In this document: in pieces, positions 44,585-56,604 of the stretch
How the letters are laid out: every line of letters begins with the position of its first letter
Numbering within the stretch: position 1 is the first letter of the stretch
Assembly: GCA_027475525.1 (NCBI GenBank)
Contig: JAMWFC010000117.1
Location: 1 to 64,000 of the forward strand
Direction of reading: 5' to 3'
Origin: Macrolepiota albuminosa
Taxonomy: Eukaryota; Basidiomycota; Agaricomycetes; Agaricales; Agaricaceae
Length of the DNA: 64,000 nucleotides
The notes under the pieces: model-generated
Told to the model about the DNA's origin: nothing
The model's database searches: none
What the model saw: the letters and a program-made list of their open reading frames with translations, nothing else
Made by a program: the position numbers and the translations under genes

Positions 44585-45109
44585 TGTTGAGGATACAAGT
44601 GTCAGTACTGCCTCACAACGTAGATACCAGTCACTCATGTGACCATAGATTATTTTCACTTCCTGGCCATCTTGTATTCTCCATCTACTGAATATGAGAT
44701 GCCAGACATCAGACATAAGTCTAAATTCTGTCTGGCCAGAAGTCTAATACCCTGCATGTAGTTAGCTGCAACAATATAATAAAAAGGGTTCTATTATATA
44801 TAGTAATCTGTAATCAGCTGCTGCAACTTTCTCTGGAATCCTTCTATGTGATGTATACTGTGCTGAACTGAATTTTTAAACTTGAATTTTGTGCTTCTTT
44901 TGCTCCCAGACCTGTTAAAGACAGGCAAAGCACAGAGGACAGAAACTGTCACTAAAGCTGAAGTCCAAAGTCAGAAAGAGTGAGGACTTCAGGTGATCTA
45001 TCTACAGTTTATATACTGCTGGAAAACTATATACATGTGATAGAATGAACTTGGAGTAGAATGATGATCATAGTGGATAGTGGAATGCATGCAACAGGCA
45101 ATTTCAACA
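44585..45109 (-). repeat. 3' LTR of Copia element E
   Basis: On the minus strand it starts TGTTGA right after the purine tract AGGGGGGAC and ends TCAACA, a 6-bp terminal inverted repeat. The left limit is set by this inverted repeat only. Confidence 0.7.
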
Positions 45110-45110
45110 G

Positions 45111-45577
45111 TCCCCCCTGATCTAGTGTATCTCCAAGTTTGAACAATTAATAAATTTCCATTCCTTGTCTGCAAAATTGCACCTTAGGCAAAGGAAGTGA
45201 TTTTGTAAGAAGATCTGCAACTTGTTCTGTTCCAGGAATGTGATAAGGCACAAGTTTCTGTCATTCAACTGCTTCTCTAAGCCAGTAAAAACAAAGATCA
45301 AGATGCTTCATTCTTCCATGATGCTCTGGATTTTTAGTCACATTGATGGCAGATTGATTGTCAATCAGCATAGGAGATGGAGCAGTAGCAGAATATCCCA
45401 TTTTATGCAGAATATTTTGTATCCAGAAGATCTCTTTGCCAGCTTCTACAGCAGCAATGTATTCTGCTTTAGTTGTAGACAATGTGACAACTGATTGAAG
45501 CTTGCTGCTCCATCCAATAGTTCCACCACCAATTGTAGTCAAATATCCACCAGTAGAGTGTCCAGTATCAGGGCAAT
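45111..45577 (-). pseudogene. Copia E polymerase, RNase H end
   Basis: Minus-strand translation reads HSTGGYLTTIGGGTIGWSSK, LSTTKAEYIAAVEAGKE, SAINVTKNPEHHGRMKHLD and, after one TGA, VADLLTKSLPLPK and a stop, exactly the C-terminal RNase H of Copia elements (the KAEY and DNQSAI motifs). Confidence 0.9.
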
Positions 45578-45831
45578 TGTAATCCTACAATTATGACTCC
45601 TATAGCTATGTCATTATATCTGCTATTACCTACCTACCTATGTCATCTAGATCCATGACCTTGATAACCCAGACTTCTCATATGGGGGAGCTTCCTTGCT
45701 TTTTCCTTCTCTTCAATATTCTTATTCTCCTTAATCCTATGTATATGTACTCATTGCTACTCGCTGTCAAAATATAGCAAGGTCCTGTTGATTGGCTGTG
45801 TTAGTCTCAGTGAGGACTGCAATGTTCTACA
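45578..45831 (+). repeat. 5' LTR of element C
   Basis: 254 bp, same length as the 3' copy; differences are mainly transitions. Confidence 0.9.
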
Positions 45832-45960
45832 CTTTTTTTTCAACATCAACCTCTGACTATTTCTTGTTTGATTCTTGCCTCAAAACACATTGACTTGTTT
45901 CTTTTCATCTGCATTGTCTTTTTACTACATCACCACTGGTATCTTTCCAAACTGCCTTGA

Positions 45961-47199
45961 ATGCCCTCGACCCCTGTTTCACTGACAACCTGCAGTCATG
46001 TGCAAAGACAAACTGAGCTCTTTTTATCCTTAACCATCTTACCAACCACAGAGGAAAATTCGCCTAGCTCAAACATAAGATCGGGCTCTTTGGTCACAGA
46101 TACTCCTGCCCCACGGACCTGGTGGAAATGTGCGCTCTCTTCTGACAGCTCCTCTTCTTCTCTGGTACCTACCCGTCACATAATGTCCACAGCCACAGAA
46201 CTGGGTCTCAAGTAGGCAACTATGGAGGACTGATATACAAAACCACCTGTATTGACTGAAGGAGATCTTACCCCTGAGGTTGCTAAGGACTATGAGACTG
46301 CTTGCAGAGATTTTTTCGACACTAAGGAGATTGAGGAGGGAGATCAAGTCAGATGCTTGTTAGTGGGGATCAAGAATCATAGAATGTGCAATTGGATCTC
46401 CAGACAACGTGACATTATTGTTAAGCTACTTTTGATGACTTTATGAAGGAGATTTGTTTTAAATATCTGCTGCCTGATTGGGAACTGAAAGTCTGTATCT
46501 GCATCCTGTCCACAAACTTTAATCACAAGAAACAGTCCTTCTGGGATCTTGTGTCTTACTTGCAGAAACAAAAGTCCCTTATGCTTGATACATTGTCCCA
46601 TTTTGAACTTGACAAATTGCACACACAGATTGAAGCTAAACTTGACTCAGCACTCTCTGTTCTCTATTTCGAGCATAATCTAGATGAAACCACAGATTTT
46701 CATGCATGGCTTAACAGTATTTGACTTATTGACAAAACATGCCAACAGTTAGAAAAGCGTGCTAGAGAAATCATAGACAAAGTCTTTAAACAGTCAAAGA
46801 AGCCAGTCATGACTTCAAATAAGACAAACTTGGCTACTTCGATGAATTCAGCAACATTGACAAAAGGCGTGAGACTGCCATCCTTAACAGAGGAGGAGAG
46901 CAAATGTTATGGGAGAACAGTGGATGTTTCTGGTGCTGTCACTCATGTGTCGTGCCACACCAGCAATTGTATTGAACTCTTTCCCAATGCTTTGAAATAC
47001 CAGACATGGATACAGGCATGCATTGATGCTGTCAAAGCATCTGGTACAAGAGCTTCTCGATCTGCAGCTGCTGTGATACCTGTAGTGATGCAAACATCTA
47101 CTGCCACCATTGCTGCAGTTCTTTTCTAGTCACCGAATGTGCATGCCAAGGTAGATATGATTGAGTCTGACTTCGACTTGGACATTGAGGTGAGTACAG
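45961..47199 (+). pseudogene. Element C gag
   Basis: In successive frames: a Ser/Thr-rich start, MTEGDLTPEVAKDYETACRD from about 46252, then FFDTKEIEEGDQV and, from 46443, ICFKYLLPDWELKV through LDETTDFHAWLNSI, typical of a Gypsy capsid region. The C-terminal part to about 47129 should carry the zinc knuckle but is too damaged to show it. Cut at 47199 by solo LTR F1. Confidence 0.6.
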
Positions 47200-48227
47200 T
47201 GATGAGCCTGCATTGTGGCTGGCTACAGATAGCACCAATACCTGCACCTCACATTGGACTACTAGTACCACCAGAAGCGCCATGCTCTAGCGCTTCCAGC
47301 ACTATTTTTCTCATATTTTTACACTAATAACTCGCAGCTACAGACTCCAATTACTCTCAGACCACTTTTTATGGCACCACTTATTCTTCGCACCACTATT
47401 GACACCTTGCCGCACCTTGCCACTTGCACTCCAAGGCTATACATTTACACAGACACTTGGCATCAGTCAATCCAGAATAATGCTCTTAGCCAGTGGCAGC
47501 GCTCACAGGATAGAATAATGAAGTATTTCTGTGACAGCATCATTATGGACCATTTTACTATACAATTCAATTCACCACATTTACTTACATTTTTATCAGT
47601 TCACCACCCTCTAGCGGCACTTAACCTCTTAGCATCAGCTAACTTTCTTTACTATAAATACTTACTTTTTGTTGGTAGTACAAGAATCAATTTGGCAGTA
47701 GGGATCGTATTCCAACATTTTGGTCACCATATGCAACAGACTACCTTTTGTTGACCATGTCAAGCAAGGGGACTCTGCTCTAGTTTTCTATCTCTCTCTC
47801 TCTCTAGCACCTTGCAACTATGGCTTGTTGACCATGTCAAGCAAGGGGACTCTGCTCTAGTTTTCTATCTCTCTCTCTCTCTAGCACCTTGCAACTATGG
47901 CTTGGCTTTCGTGCTTAGATCCACTAAGCAATCTCATCTTTTTATTATTACATTCTAGGTGCTAACACTTAGCACCTTCCTTAGCAACTTTCCCATGCTC
48001 TTAGCACTCCTCCTTAGCAACTTTTAGTGCCCTGTAGCCACATTTTGGAGCCATACGCAAGTGCCTCCAATCACCCACTTTTCTTGCCACCAACCTCTTG
48101 CCTACTGTGTGTTCTCTGGAACCTGTCCGGGACTCTCACACACACTTAGCATGCCCAAAGCTATATTGGCTAAGTAGCTGTACTAGTGATAGTCCACGCA
48201 GCACCCAGCTTGATTTGGGCGTCATCA
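47200..48227 (+). repeat. Solo LTR of family F, plus orientation (F1)
   Basis: TGATGAGCCTGC to GGGCGTCATCA, flanked by ACAG (47196-47199) and ACGG (48228-48231), a 4-bp duplication differing at a CpG. Its end resembles the end of LTR A (GGAACCTGTCCGGGACTC to GGGCGTCATCA), so F is a relative of A. It contains a CT microsatellite at 47791-47806 and again at 47868-47883. Confidence 0.85.
47748..47901 (+). repeat. 77-bp direct duplication in solo LTR F1
   Basis: 47748-47824 equals 47825-47901. Confidence 0.92.
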
Positions 48228-49352
48228 ACGGTTCCATTAACTGCTCCTCATTTAATATAGTTAGGCTCTATCACAGGCCCAAATACTGACTTTCTGATTA
48301 CCATCCCAATGTTACTGGATGATGGCTCACACATAGTCTTAATTGATTTAGAATTAGTAGACCATCTGGAATTGCATCGCTTACATCTGAAAGAACCGCT
48401 GTCTGTCAATGTTGCTATGTCAAATAAGAAGAAAGAAATGGCGACTATTTTGCCAGAATACTGTAAGATTACTGTAATGTCTACAAATTGTAGTTGGGTT
48501 TTGAATACTGTACATGCTATCATAGTGCCAAACTTGTGTGCACCTGTCATTCTGGGGTTGCTGTTTTAAAGTACAATAAAATTAAAATTGTGATAGATCA
48601 TAATAGTGGCACAGTTATAGATAAACAAACTATATATGATTTAAGAAATCCTACACCACTGGTGGTTAAGACAGTCAAATATTATATACCAATGTGAAAG
48701 AAGTTTAAAAAGACCTGAGAGCAGAGAAAGGAGCTTCTGGAGGAGCTCAAGGTGGTGTGCATAATTAGACATAGTTGTATGGAGTGTTTTGGATTGTTTG
48801 AAAACATGATGGAAGTCAATGTTGTTGCAGCAATAGTCACACAGATAGAACAATTGGCAATGGAAGAAACACTCCTCCAATGTGATTGTTGCATGAAGGA
48901 GGAATTTAAGGATGTTTTTGAGCCTATAGCAAATGTACGTGATCTACCACAGAACGTAATGGCAGAGATCTGGTTGAGAGACGCAAACCACACAATAAAG
49001 ATGTGATCATACCAATGTCTCCAGAAATATTGTGATGCCTGAAAAACATTAATCGATGAGCATTTAGAGGTGAAACATATCCAACCATCCTCGTTCCAGT
49101 TTGCATCTCTGGCATTCCTCATTCCAAAGCAGACCCCACTGCACTGCCAAGATGGGTGAATAACTACAGGGCATTAAATGCTGCAACAGTCCCAGATAAT
49201 CATCTGATACCTTGAGTGGAGGACATTCTGCATGATTGCACAAAAGAAAAGTTCTTTGCAGTGATTGACTTGACAAATGCCTTCTTCCAGACTCTGATGC
49301 ATCTGGAGCATGTACATTTGGCTGCAGTGTCAACACCTTTTGGGTTGTACAA
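48228..49352 (+). pseudogene. Element C protease and start of reverse transcriptase
   Basis: MLLDDGSHIVLID (48309) is the protease active-site region (LDDGS in place of LDSGS), followed by NLCAPVILGL. After many stops, FFAVIDLTNAFFQT (49251) marks RT motif A, and STPFGLY is next to the break made by solo LTR F2. Confidence 0.7.
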
Positions 49353-50411
49353 TGATGATGCCCAAATCGTGCTGGGTGCTGCATGGACTATCACTAGTAC
49401 AGCTACTTAGCTGATATAGCTTTGGGCATGCTAAGTGTGTGAGAGAGTTCTGGACAGGTTCTAGAGAACACACAGTAGGCAAGAGATTGGTGGCAAGAAA
49501 AGTGGGTGATTGGAGGCACTTGTGTATGGCTCCAAAATGTGGCTACAGGGCACTAAAAGTCATTAAGAAGAAGCGCTAAGAGCATGGGAAAGTCGCTAAG
49601 GAAGGTGCTAAGAGGTGCAGGAGAGGGTCACTAAGAGGCACTAAGTATTAGCACCTAGAATGTGATAATAAAAAGATGAGATTGCTTAGCGGATCTAAGC
49701 ACAAAAGCCAAGCTGTAGTTGCAAGATGCTAGAGAGAGAGAGATAGAAAACTAGAGCAGAGTCCTCTTGCTTAACACAGTCAACAAGAGGTAGTTTGTTG
49801 CATATGGTGACCAAAATGTTGGAATACGATCCTTACTGCCAAATTGATTCCTGTACTACTAACAAAAAGTAAGTATTTATAGTAAAGAAAGTTAGCTGAT
49901 GCTAAGAGGTTAAGCGCCGCTAGAGGGTGGTGAACTGATAAAAATGTAAGTAAATGTGGTGAATTGAATTGTATAGTAAAAAGGTCCATAATAATGCTGT
50001 CAGGTGGTGAACTGATAAAAATGTAAGTAAATGTTGTGAATTAAATTGTATAGTAAAAAGGTCCATAATGATGCTGTCATGGAAATACTTCATCATTCTA
50101 TCTTGTGAGTGCTGCCACTGGCTAAGAGCATTATTCTGAATTGACTGATGCCAAGTGTCTGTGTAAATGTATAGCCTTGGAGTGCAAGTGGCAAGGTGTG
50201 GCGAGATGTCAATAGTGGTGCAAAGAATAAATGGTGCCATAAAAAGTAGTCTGAGAGTAATTGGAGTTTGTAGCTGCAAGTTATTAGTGTAAAAATATGA
50301 GAAAAATAGTGCTGAAAGTGCTAGAGCATGGCACTTCTGGTGGTACTAGTGGGCCAATATAAGGTGTGGGTATTGGTGCTATCTGTAGCTAGCCACGATG
50401 CAGGCTCATCA
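49353..50411 (-). repeat. Solo LTR of family F, minus orientation (F2)
   Basis: Reverse complement of the F1 type, flanked by ACAA (49349-49352) and ATAA (50412-50415). It interrupts the RT between STPFGLY and LVMPMGLRNAP. F1 and F2 form a 1-kb inverted repeat with 1.1 kb between them. Confidence 0.85.
49926..50079 (-). repeat. 77-bp period duplication in solo LTR F2 (imperfect)
   Basis: The segment around 49926-50002 recurs 77 bp further on with about three mismatches; F1 has it once. Same period as the exact duplications. Confidence 0.75.
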
Positions 50412-50415
50412 ATAA

Positions 50416-52880
50416 ATGGCTTGTAATGCCAATGGGATTGCGGAATGCTCCTGCAATCCAACAGCAAAGGGTAACAGCGGCTTTGCAGGAATATATTAGT
50501 AAATTTTGTTATATCTATTTGGACAATATTGTTATCTGGTCAAACATACTGGAGGAACATCATAACAATGTCCATCATGTGCTGCAGGCCTTGCATGATG
50601 CTCATATATTTGTTAGTGTAAAAAAGTCTCTTTTGTATCATACTAGTATTGAATTCCTTGGACATCACATTTCAGCAGCCTGTATTGAAGCAGACAATAA
50701 AAAAGTAGACTGAATACTATCATGGCTGACTCCTTGCTCCGCAAAAGAAGTGTGGTAGTTCCTGGGACTTATCAGATACATTGCTATCTTTTTGCCTAAC
50801 TTAGCGGAACATACATATATTTTACATGCATTGACAACACATGAATATGAAGTTGAATTTTTAATGTGGACACAGCAACATCAGAGGGCTTTTGATGCCG
50901 TCAAAACTTTAGTAATTGGTCATGATTGCCTTACAACTATTGACCATAAGGATAATACAAAAACAATTTTTGTTATGATAAACACAAGTGATTTTCAGTC
51001 AGGCAGGGTGCTGTTCTTTGGTAAAATGTGAGAGACCGCAAAGTTGGTCACCTTCAAGAGCCAAACGTTCAAGGGCACAGAGCTGAATTATATTATCCTG
51101 TTCATAAAAAGGAAATGTTAGCAATTGTTCGCGTATTGAAAAAATAGAGAGCAGACCTTTTTGGTACACGCTTTGTAGTTTTCACAGATCATAAAACCTT
51201 ACTAAATTTTGAGGGACAAAGAGATTTGTCATGAAGATAGGCCAGGTGAATGGAATTCTTGTCGCAATTTGATTGCAAAATGGTTTATATAAGAGGGAAG
51301 AACAACACTGTAGCAGATGCCTTGTCCTAACTGTCATATGAATTCCCCAATTCAAAACAGTCTGTTGATATGGCGTATACACTGCTGAAGACAATATATG
51401 ACAATGTTCTCATTTTGGAATGCATAGCAGCTGTATTACCTGTGGGAGCTACTCACTATTTGAAGCTGTGATTTTATTAATGCACACAATGCAGGCAGAG
51501 TTGGCATGTGCAGCTGTACACACATCATCAGTGGCAATAGAGAACATGTTGCTCAATGACCTATGGAATAGATACAAAACAGACCCTTAGTGTCAAAAGT
51601 TGAGAAATGTTGTGCAAGGAATGTTGTTGTTAGTGGAGAGGAACAGCTTGTGGTTCCTTGGGTCATGGCTACTAGTGCCATGAGTGGGAGATGTAAAGGA
51701 GAGAATATTTTGGCTGGCCCATGACTCTCACAATCATTTTGGCTTTGAAAAAGTATATAACGTGTTGCGAGAGTTGTTTTACTGGCCTAGTATGCGTCAT
51801 GATCTGGAATTAGGTTATATTCCATCATGCATGGAATGTCAGAGATATAAATCACCGTCTACATGTTCAATGAGACTCTTGTATTCTCTGCCAGTGCTGA
51901 ATGGTTGGTGTGAATCCATTGCAATGGATTTTGTGAGGCCCTTGCCAGAAGACAAAGGATTCAATTGCATATTATCAATCACAGATTGATTGCATTCTGA
52001 TATCTGTATTATACCAACTCACATCAATCTCACTGCTCCCCAGCTGGCAGAATTGTTCTTCAACTACTGGTACTGTGAAAATGATTTACCTTAGGATATT
52101 GTATGTGACCAGAATAAACTGTTTATTTCAAAGTTCTGGAAACATTTAATAAGACTAATTGGTGTAAAGTTTAAAATATCTATAGTGTATTATCCAGAGA
52201 CAGACAGGGTGAGCAAACATTCAAATAAAACGATTGTGCAGACATTGCAATTTCATGTAGACCGTAATCAAAAGGAGTAGGCTAGAGCACTGCCTTGTAT
52301 GCATTTTGACATCATGAATACTATCAATAAGTTGACGGGCTATTCACCTTTTCAACTAAAGATGGGGCAAAGCCCAAGAATGATTCTGACTCTCTTACCA
52401 CATGAGGACTTGATAATCCTGGAAGAAGAGACAGCTTGTAATGTAGTCATGCGCTTCATAATAGATACTTTAACAGCACAGAACAATTTGTTGCAAGCCA
52501 AAATGCAGCAGGCCATGCAGGCCAACAAGACTCAAGCGGATGATTGTCAATTTAAAGTAGGCAACCATGTGTTAATTTGTACAAAAAACAAAAAGTGACT
52601 TTACAAGAAAAAGGAACAGAAAAGAGTGGCAAAATTAATGCTGAGATACAATGGCCCTTTTATGGTAACAAGTGTCCACTCTAAATCATTGAATGTTACT
52701 GTGTTCCAACCAAACAACCTGGAGGCATATAGGCAATATCATATATTGAAACTACTGTCCTACAATAAAAATAATGCCTTACTCTTCTCAGCATATACTT
52801 TTGAGAAGCCTAGACCAGTATTTGCCCTGGATATGGGCTTTGAAGAACATTTTGTAAACAGAATTGTGGATTCTAGGTAG
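50416..52880 (+). pseudogene. Element C reverse transcriptase, RNase H and integrase
   Basis: RT continues with LVMPMGLRNAPAIQQ and CYIYLDNIVIWS (YLDN where YLDD is expected, a G-to-A change), then FLGHHISAACI. RNase H: AFDAVKTLVIGHD, GTELNY. Integrase: AHDSHNHFGFEKVY to CMECQRYK (zinc-binding), SIAMDFVRPLPEDKGFNCIL, and the region ending TGYSPFQLKMG. Ends near 52880. Many stops. Confidence 0.82.
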
Positions 52881-53166
52881 CATGAGAAGGGTTGGCAGTA
52901 TTTGGTACATTTTCGAAGATATGGACTGGAATACAATGAATAGAAATCTGGCAAAGAACTCGCAAATAATGAAGCTCTCAATACATGGTTGGCAGGGACT
53001 GGTCAAGGGGAAACATAAGTCATTCTCTTTTGTCATATTTCTACTATCAGTAGCTTTTCCTACCAGATTTTTAATGCACCTATATAAGTGGTTTGTTTTA
53101 CTACTAATATTTTTCTGATCTTTTTCCTCTTCATTTACAGCATTTTTTTTTGTGAATAGGAAGGGA

Positions 53167-53420
53167 TGTAATCCTGTGATTACAACTCCTATAGCTACAT
53201 CATTATATCCACCATTATCTACCTACCTACATCATCTAGATCTGTGACCTTTATAACTCAGACTTCTCATATGAAGAAGCTTTCTTGCTTTTCTCTTCTC
53301 TTTGATATTCTTACTCTCCTCAATCCTGTATACACATACTCATTGCTATTTACTGTCGAAATATAGCAAGGTCCTGTTGATTGGCTGTGTCAGTCTCAGT
53401 GAGGACTGCAATGTCCTACA
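53167..53420 (+). repeat. 3' LTR of element C
   Basis: 254 bp; followed by the target duplication GCAAT, where the Copia E coding sequence resumes. Confidence 0.9.
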
Positions 53421-53727
53421 GCAATCTTTATATGAAGAATCATAAAATATAGTAAAAGGTTGGATGCCAGCGTCAGCATTGTAGTGAAGCTTGTAGTCCA
53501 TTGTGCCTTTGCAATAGTGCAGTAAGTGCTTAACAGCTGCCCAATGCTTAAGTCCTAGAGAAGAATTAAAATGTCCCAAGCATGACACTGCATATGCAAT
53601 ATCTGGTCTTATCATAGTAGCTAAATACTGCAATGAACCAACTGTATTTAGATAGGGTACATTCTGCATTTTCTCTACTTCTGCTTTACTTTGAGGTGCC
53701 ATAGCTCTGGATAGCTTGAGACCAGGT
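53421..53727 (-). pseudogene. Copia E polymerase, upstream part
   Basis: Minus-strand reading MAPQSKAEVEKMQNVPYLN, VGSLQYLATMIRPDIAYAV and LLHYCKGTMDYKLHY to FYDSSYKD, the Copia RT/RNase H connection; it continues at 45577 with DCPDTGHSTGGY. Confidence 0.88.
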
Positions 53728-54021
53728 TGTTAGACGTTAATCATTCTATTGGGTCAGTTTTACTATGTGGTCACATGATTCAAGACTTAAAGACATGATT
53801 ACATAACATTACATCCTCAGTTGTTATCTGTTACTACAACAATCCACTGAGGATGTAAGTGTCTTACTATACTGTATGATAGACTTATTCTGATTGTACA
53901 TTGTCGGACAGTATTTCAACTGTTTATGTAGATATGATTAATCGAGTTGTTATCTGTCACTATGACGATTCACTGAGAATTGTTTCAACTGTTTATGTAG
54001 GTTCTTGGAACTGGTTCTACA
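53728..54021 (+). repeat. LTR of Copia-type element D, copy 1
   Basis: 294 bp, TGTTAGACGT to GGTTCTACA, similar over its length to 56316-56604. Contains paired ACTGAGGATGTAAG and CATTACATCCTCAG phrases in inverted orientation. It interrupts Copia E. Confidence 0.82.
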
Positions 54022-54171
54022 GGTTATGAGCTTCCCTTTCTAGGGTGGCCAGTTTTCCGAGTTACCATGGAGCAGTCCTTTTTCTCTATTTGACGTCTTT
54101 AGTCTTTCCTTCCTTTCCACCCGTTATGCCACGTCAATGGGTTTGCGTTTGTTCTTCCTGGAACCGCCACC

Positions 54172-55600
54172 ATGTCAGATCTTTTCTCTCAGTCCACAAA
54201 TCCTGGTCCTCCAGACCCTGCGCTGGAGGGTTCCACCCATTGATCTCAATTGCCGGATCGTTTACCCAACTCCAAACCTTTTTCTTGTGACTTACCTCCC
54301 CATATGCACTCACATCCACTAAGCTCTTCCGATACGCTTGTTTCAAACCCGTTTTCTTGCCATCATAAGCGGCCTCACTTGAATTGCCTGCATATATCCT
54401 TGTCTCTGTCAAATTTCTTTGTTCTGTCGCCCCAGGAAACTCCTGCCCCAGCACCTTCTTCTTCCATTTTTTCCTCTCCGCATACATTACATGTCTCTAC
54501 ACCAGTTCATCCAGTTAAATCTACATTTTTTCCTTCTCGTTCGAATTCTGTTCCTGTTTCTACCTCTCAGCCTTCGGATCCTGTTCCTTTTCCCATTTTC
54601 CCAGCTCCTGTTTCCTCATTCTCCCATTCCCAACCCCCTGTTGAGGTGCCTCGATTTACTCCACCTTCTCCTGTCTCAATTCATCCTTTTCCCTACTCCC
54701 GTCCTCCATCTGTTTTTCTTTCTTCTGTTACTCCTACTCCTGTTGTTCCACCTTCACCACCTCTGGTTTCTTTGCCTGTTCCTCCTCCTGAGCTTCCACA
54801 TGCTCCGCCTTTTCTGTTCCCGTACCCTTGGTTCTCTTATCCATATTATTCTCCTCCAGCTTTCCTCTTTCCTCCTTCACCTCCAACTTCTTATCCCAAT
54901 CACTCTCCTCCTCCTGCACCTCTGCCGGCGCTTGCTTCTTCCAAATGCTTGTCCAATGCCAAGCTTCCTCCCCTCTTCACCATTCCTCGCTTTAATTCTG
55001 CCGCAGATTGGGGTCTCTGGTTTAACCTGATAATGGCCTTGATCGACCACATGGGTCTCAATGGCCATGTTTGTCCCCTCCCCTCACCTGATGCACTTTT
55101 TGATCCCACATGCAAGGTTGTCATCGCTCCTCCCCCTCCTCCTCATACCTCTCAGGACGCCTCTTGGGCTTACAAAGTTTTTTGAAAGAACGACAACATA
55201 TGTTCCTATATCATTACTGGCAAATTATCCACCGAGATTTTCAATTCCCTTCCCCCGGCTCAGGGTGGACCCCACAATTTTCCTGTCCAAACTGCTCACG
55301 ATCTTTTGGACTTCCTTCAGAAACGCTTTAGTGTCGGGAGTGCTGCCTCGGCTCAATGCATCAAGGATTTGGTCTTCAATCTTCACTGTGCTCCGAACGT
55401 CATTCCTTCTTACGTCTAGGCATGGCACATTGCTGTGAACCAGCTTTCCCAGACTCCATGGGACTTCACAGCCTACGAGAAAATTCAGAAATTTATAGAT
55501 GGCATCCCTGATCACCGCGCCTTCACATTCTTACATGAGAAAGTTTGTCGCTTTTGGATCAACAGTCCAGGGGGTTCTTTTGATTTTTATATCCTGTCCT
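54172..55600 (+). pseudogene. Element D gag
   Basis: ATG 54172 in CACCATGTC context. MSDLFSQS matches the start of the second copy (56755). A long Pro/Ser/His-rich segment precedes the conserved part LFTIPRFNSAADWGLWFNLI and VCPLPSPDALFD, then SYIITGKLSTEIFNSLP and DLLDFLQKRFSVGSA, which follows the Copia gag pattern. Stops at about 54241 (TGG to TGA), 55183 and 55420. The element fades at about 55600 with no polymerase seen. Confidence 0.75.
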
Positions 55601-55982
55601 ATTAACATTAATTTTTTTATACTTCTAATTGAGGTGCCTCAACAAATAGCAGTGCCTAATGTTATTACCTTCTAGAACTGATCAGGGTTTGGTCAAAGTC
55701 ACCTCCCTGTTATCATGCTAGTGTTATCTCTTCATCAGCTCTGTGTCCTTGAAATCAATGAATAGTAGATGGTGAATGGTAGTTGAAACTGCTAAATAAA
55801 GCCTGTATTGAGAAGCAAAAGCCAGAGATGTTCTGAGTCCAAGAAGGTTGCTTGAGTCTCTAGACTAACAAGTGTTGGTAGGCCTATAATGTCCCTTGAT
55901 GTGCTCAGTCCAAGTAGAAGCCTATCAATAGTGCCAAGAGCACATTCTCACCCTACATCTCAAGCTGAGCCTGGAGAGAGAG
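55601..55982. other. Unassigned sequence after element D gag
   Basis: No frame, repeat end or motif that I can assign. It lies between the D gag remnant and repeat G copy 2. Confidence 0.4.
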
Positions 55983-56315
55983 TTTGTAAGGGCAACCTCT
56001 AGAGGCTGTGGCTCAGTCACACAGCTAGCAGAGGGAGATCCAAAGTGTATTAGAATATATACTGACAATATCATGATAGCTACTCACCTGGCAGAGGGAG
56101 ATCCAAAGAGAACAAGTCTAGGGATTTCCTATGCCAGGTTGGATGCTTCTGGGGCCTCTGAAGCATGGAAAACAACTGTACAGTACAACAAAACCTTAAA
56201 AACTCAAAAATTGCCTATACAAATAATTGCACAAATAAGGGGCAAACTCTGGCAAACTCTGGCTTATGTAAGCAGTCTGGAAGCGGTGCTGAGGGGCCCA
56301 CACTTGTCTGAATGG
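55983..56315 (+). mobile_element. Repeat G, copy 2 (truncated)
   Basis: Matches 13129 onward for about 330 bp, starting TTTGTAAGGGCAACC, including the doubled GGCAGAGGGAGATCC phrase, and stops where the second D LTR begins. Copy 1 continues past this point, so D inserted into G. Confidence 0.8.
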
Positions 56316-56604
56316 TGTTAGATGGTTACTATCCTATTGAGTCAGTTGGACTATGTGATCATGTGATTTGAGGTTTAAGTGCACAGTTATATGACATTAC
56401 ATCCTCAGTTGTCATCTATCATCTAGACGATTCACTGAGGATGTAAGTATTTGATTGTACTATACATTATTTCTTTACTAATTGTACATTACTGGACAGT
56501 CTTAAACTGTTTCATAGATATGATTAAATTAGTTGTCATCTATCATCTAGACGATTCACTGAGGATTCTTAAACTGTTTTGTAGTATTTCAAACTGGTCT
56601 TACA
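56316..56604 (+). repeat. LTR of element D, copy 2
   Basis: 289 bp, TGTTAGATGG to GTCTTACA, followed by the same GATTATGGGCTTCCC leader as copy 1. Confidence 0.82.

Larger units (their letters stand above)
45578..53420 (+). mobile_element. Gypsy-type LTR retrotransposon C, nested in Copia E
   Basis: LTRs of 254 bp (45578-45831, 53167-53420) start TGTAATCCT and end TCCTACA or TTCTACA. The target duplication GCAAT lies at 45573-45577 and 53421-53425. The interior holds a broken gag, protease, RT, RNase H and integrase, plus two solo LTRs of family F. Many stops; an old copy. Confidence 0.9.
44585..53727 (-). mobile_element. Copia retrotransposon E, minus strand, split by element C
   Basis: Read on the minus strand, the reverse transcriptase/RNase H region is at 53727-53421 and 45577-45111, joined across Gypsy element C through the target bases GCAAT. 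The 3' LTR is 45109-44585. The 5' part is cut by element D at 53728 and not seen beyond it. Confidence 0.85.

Noticed and set aside
47790..47885. CT microsatellite as a functional element
   Set aside because: Short, simple and doubled by the 77-bp artefact; nothing suggests function.
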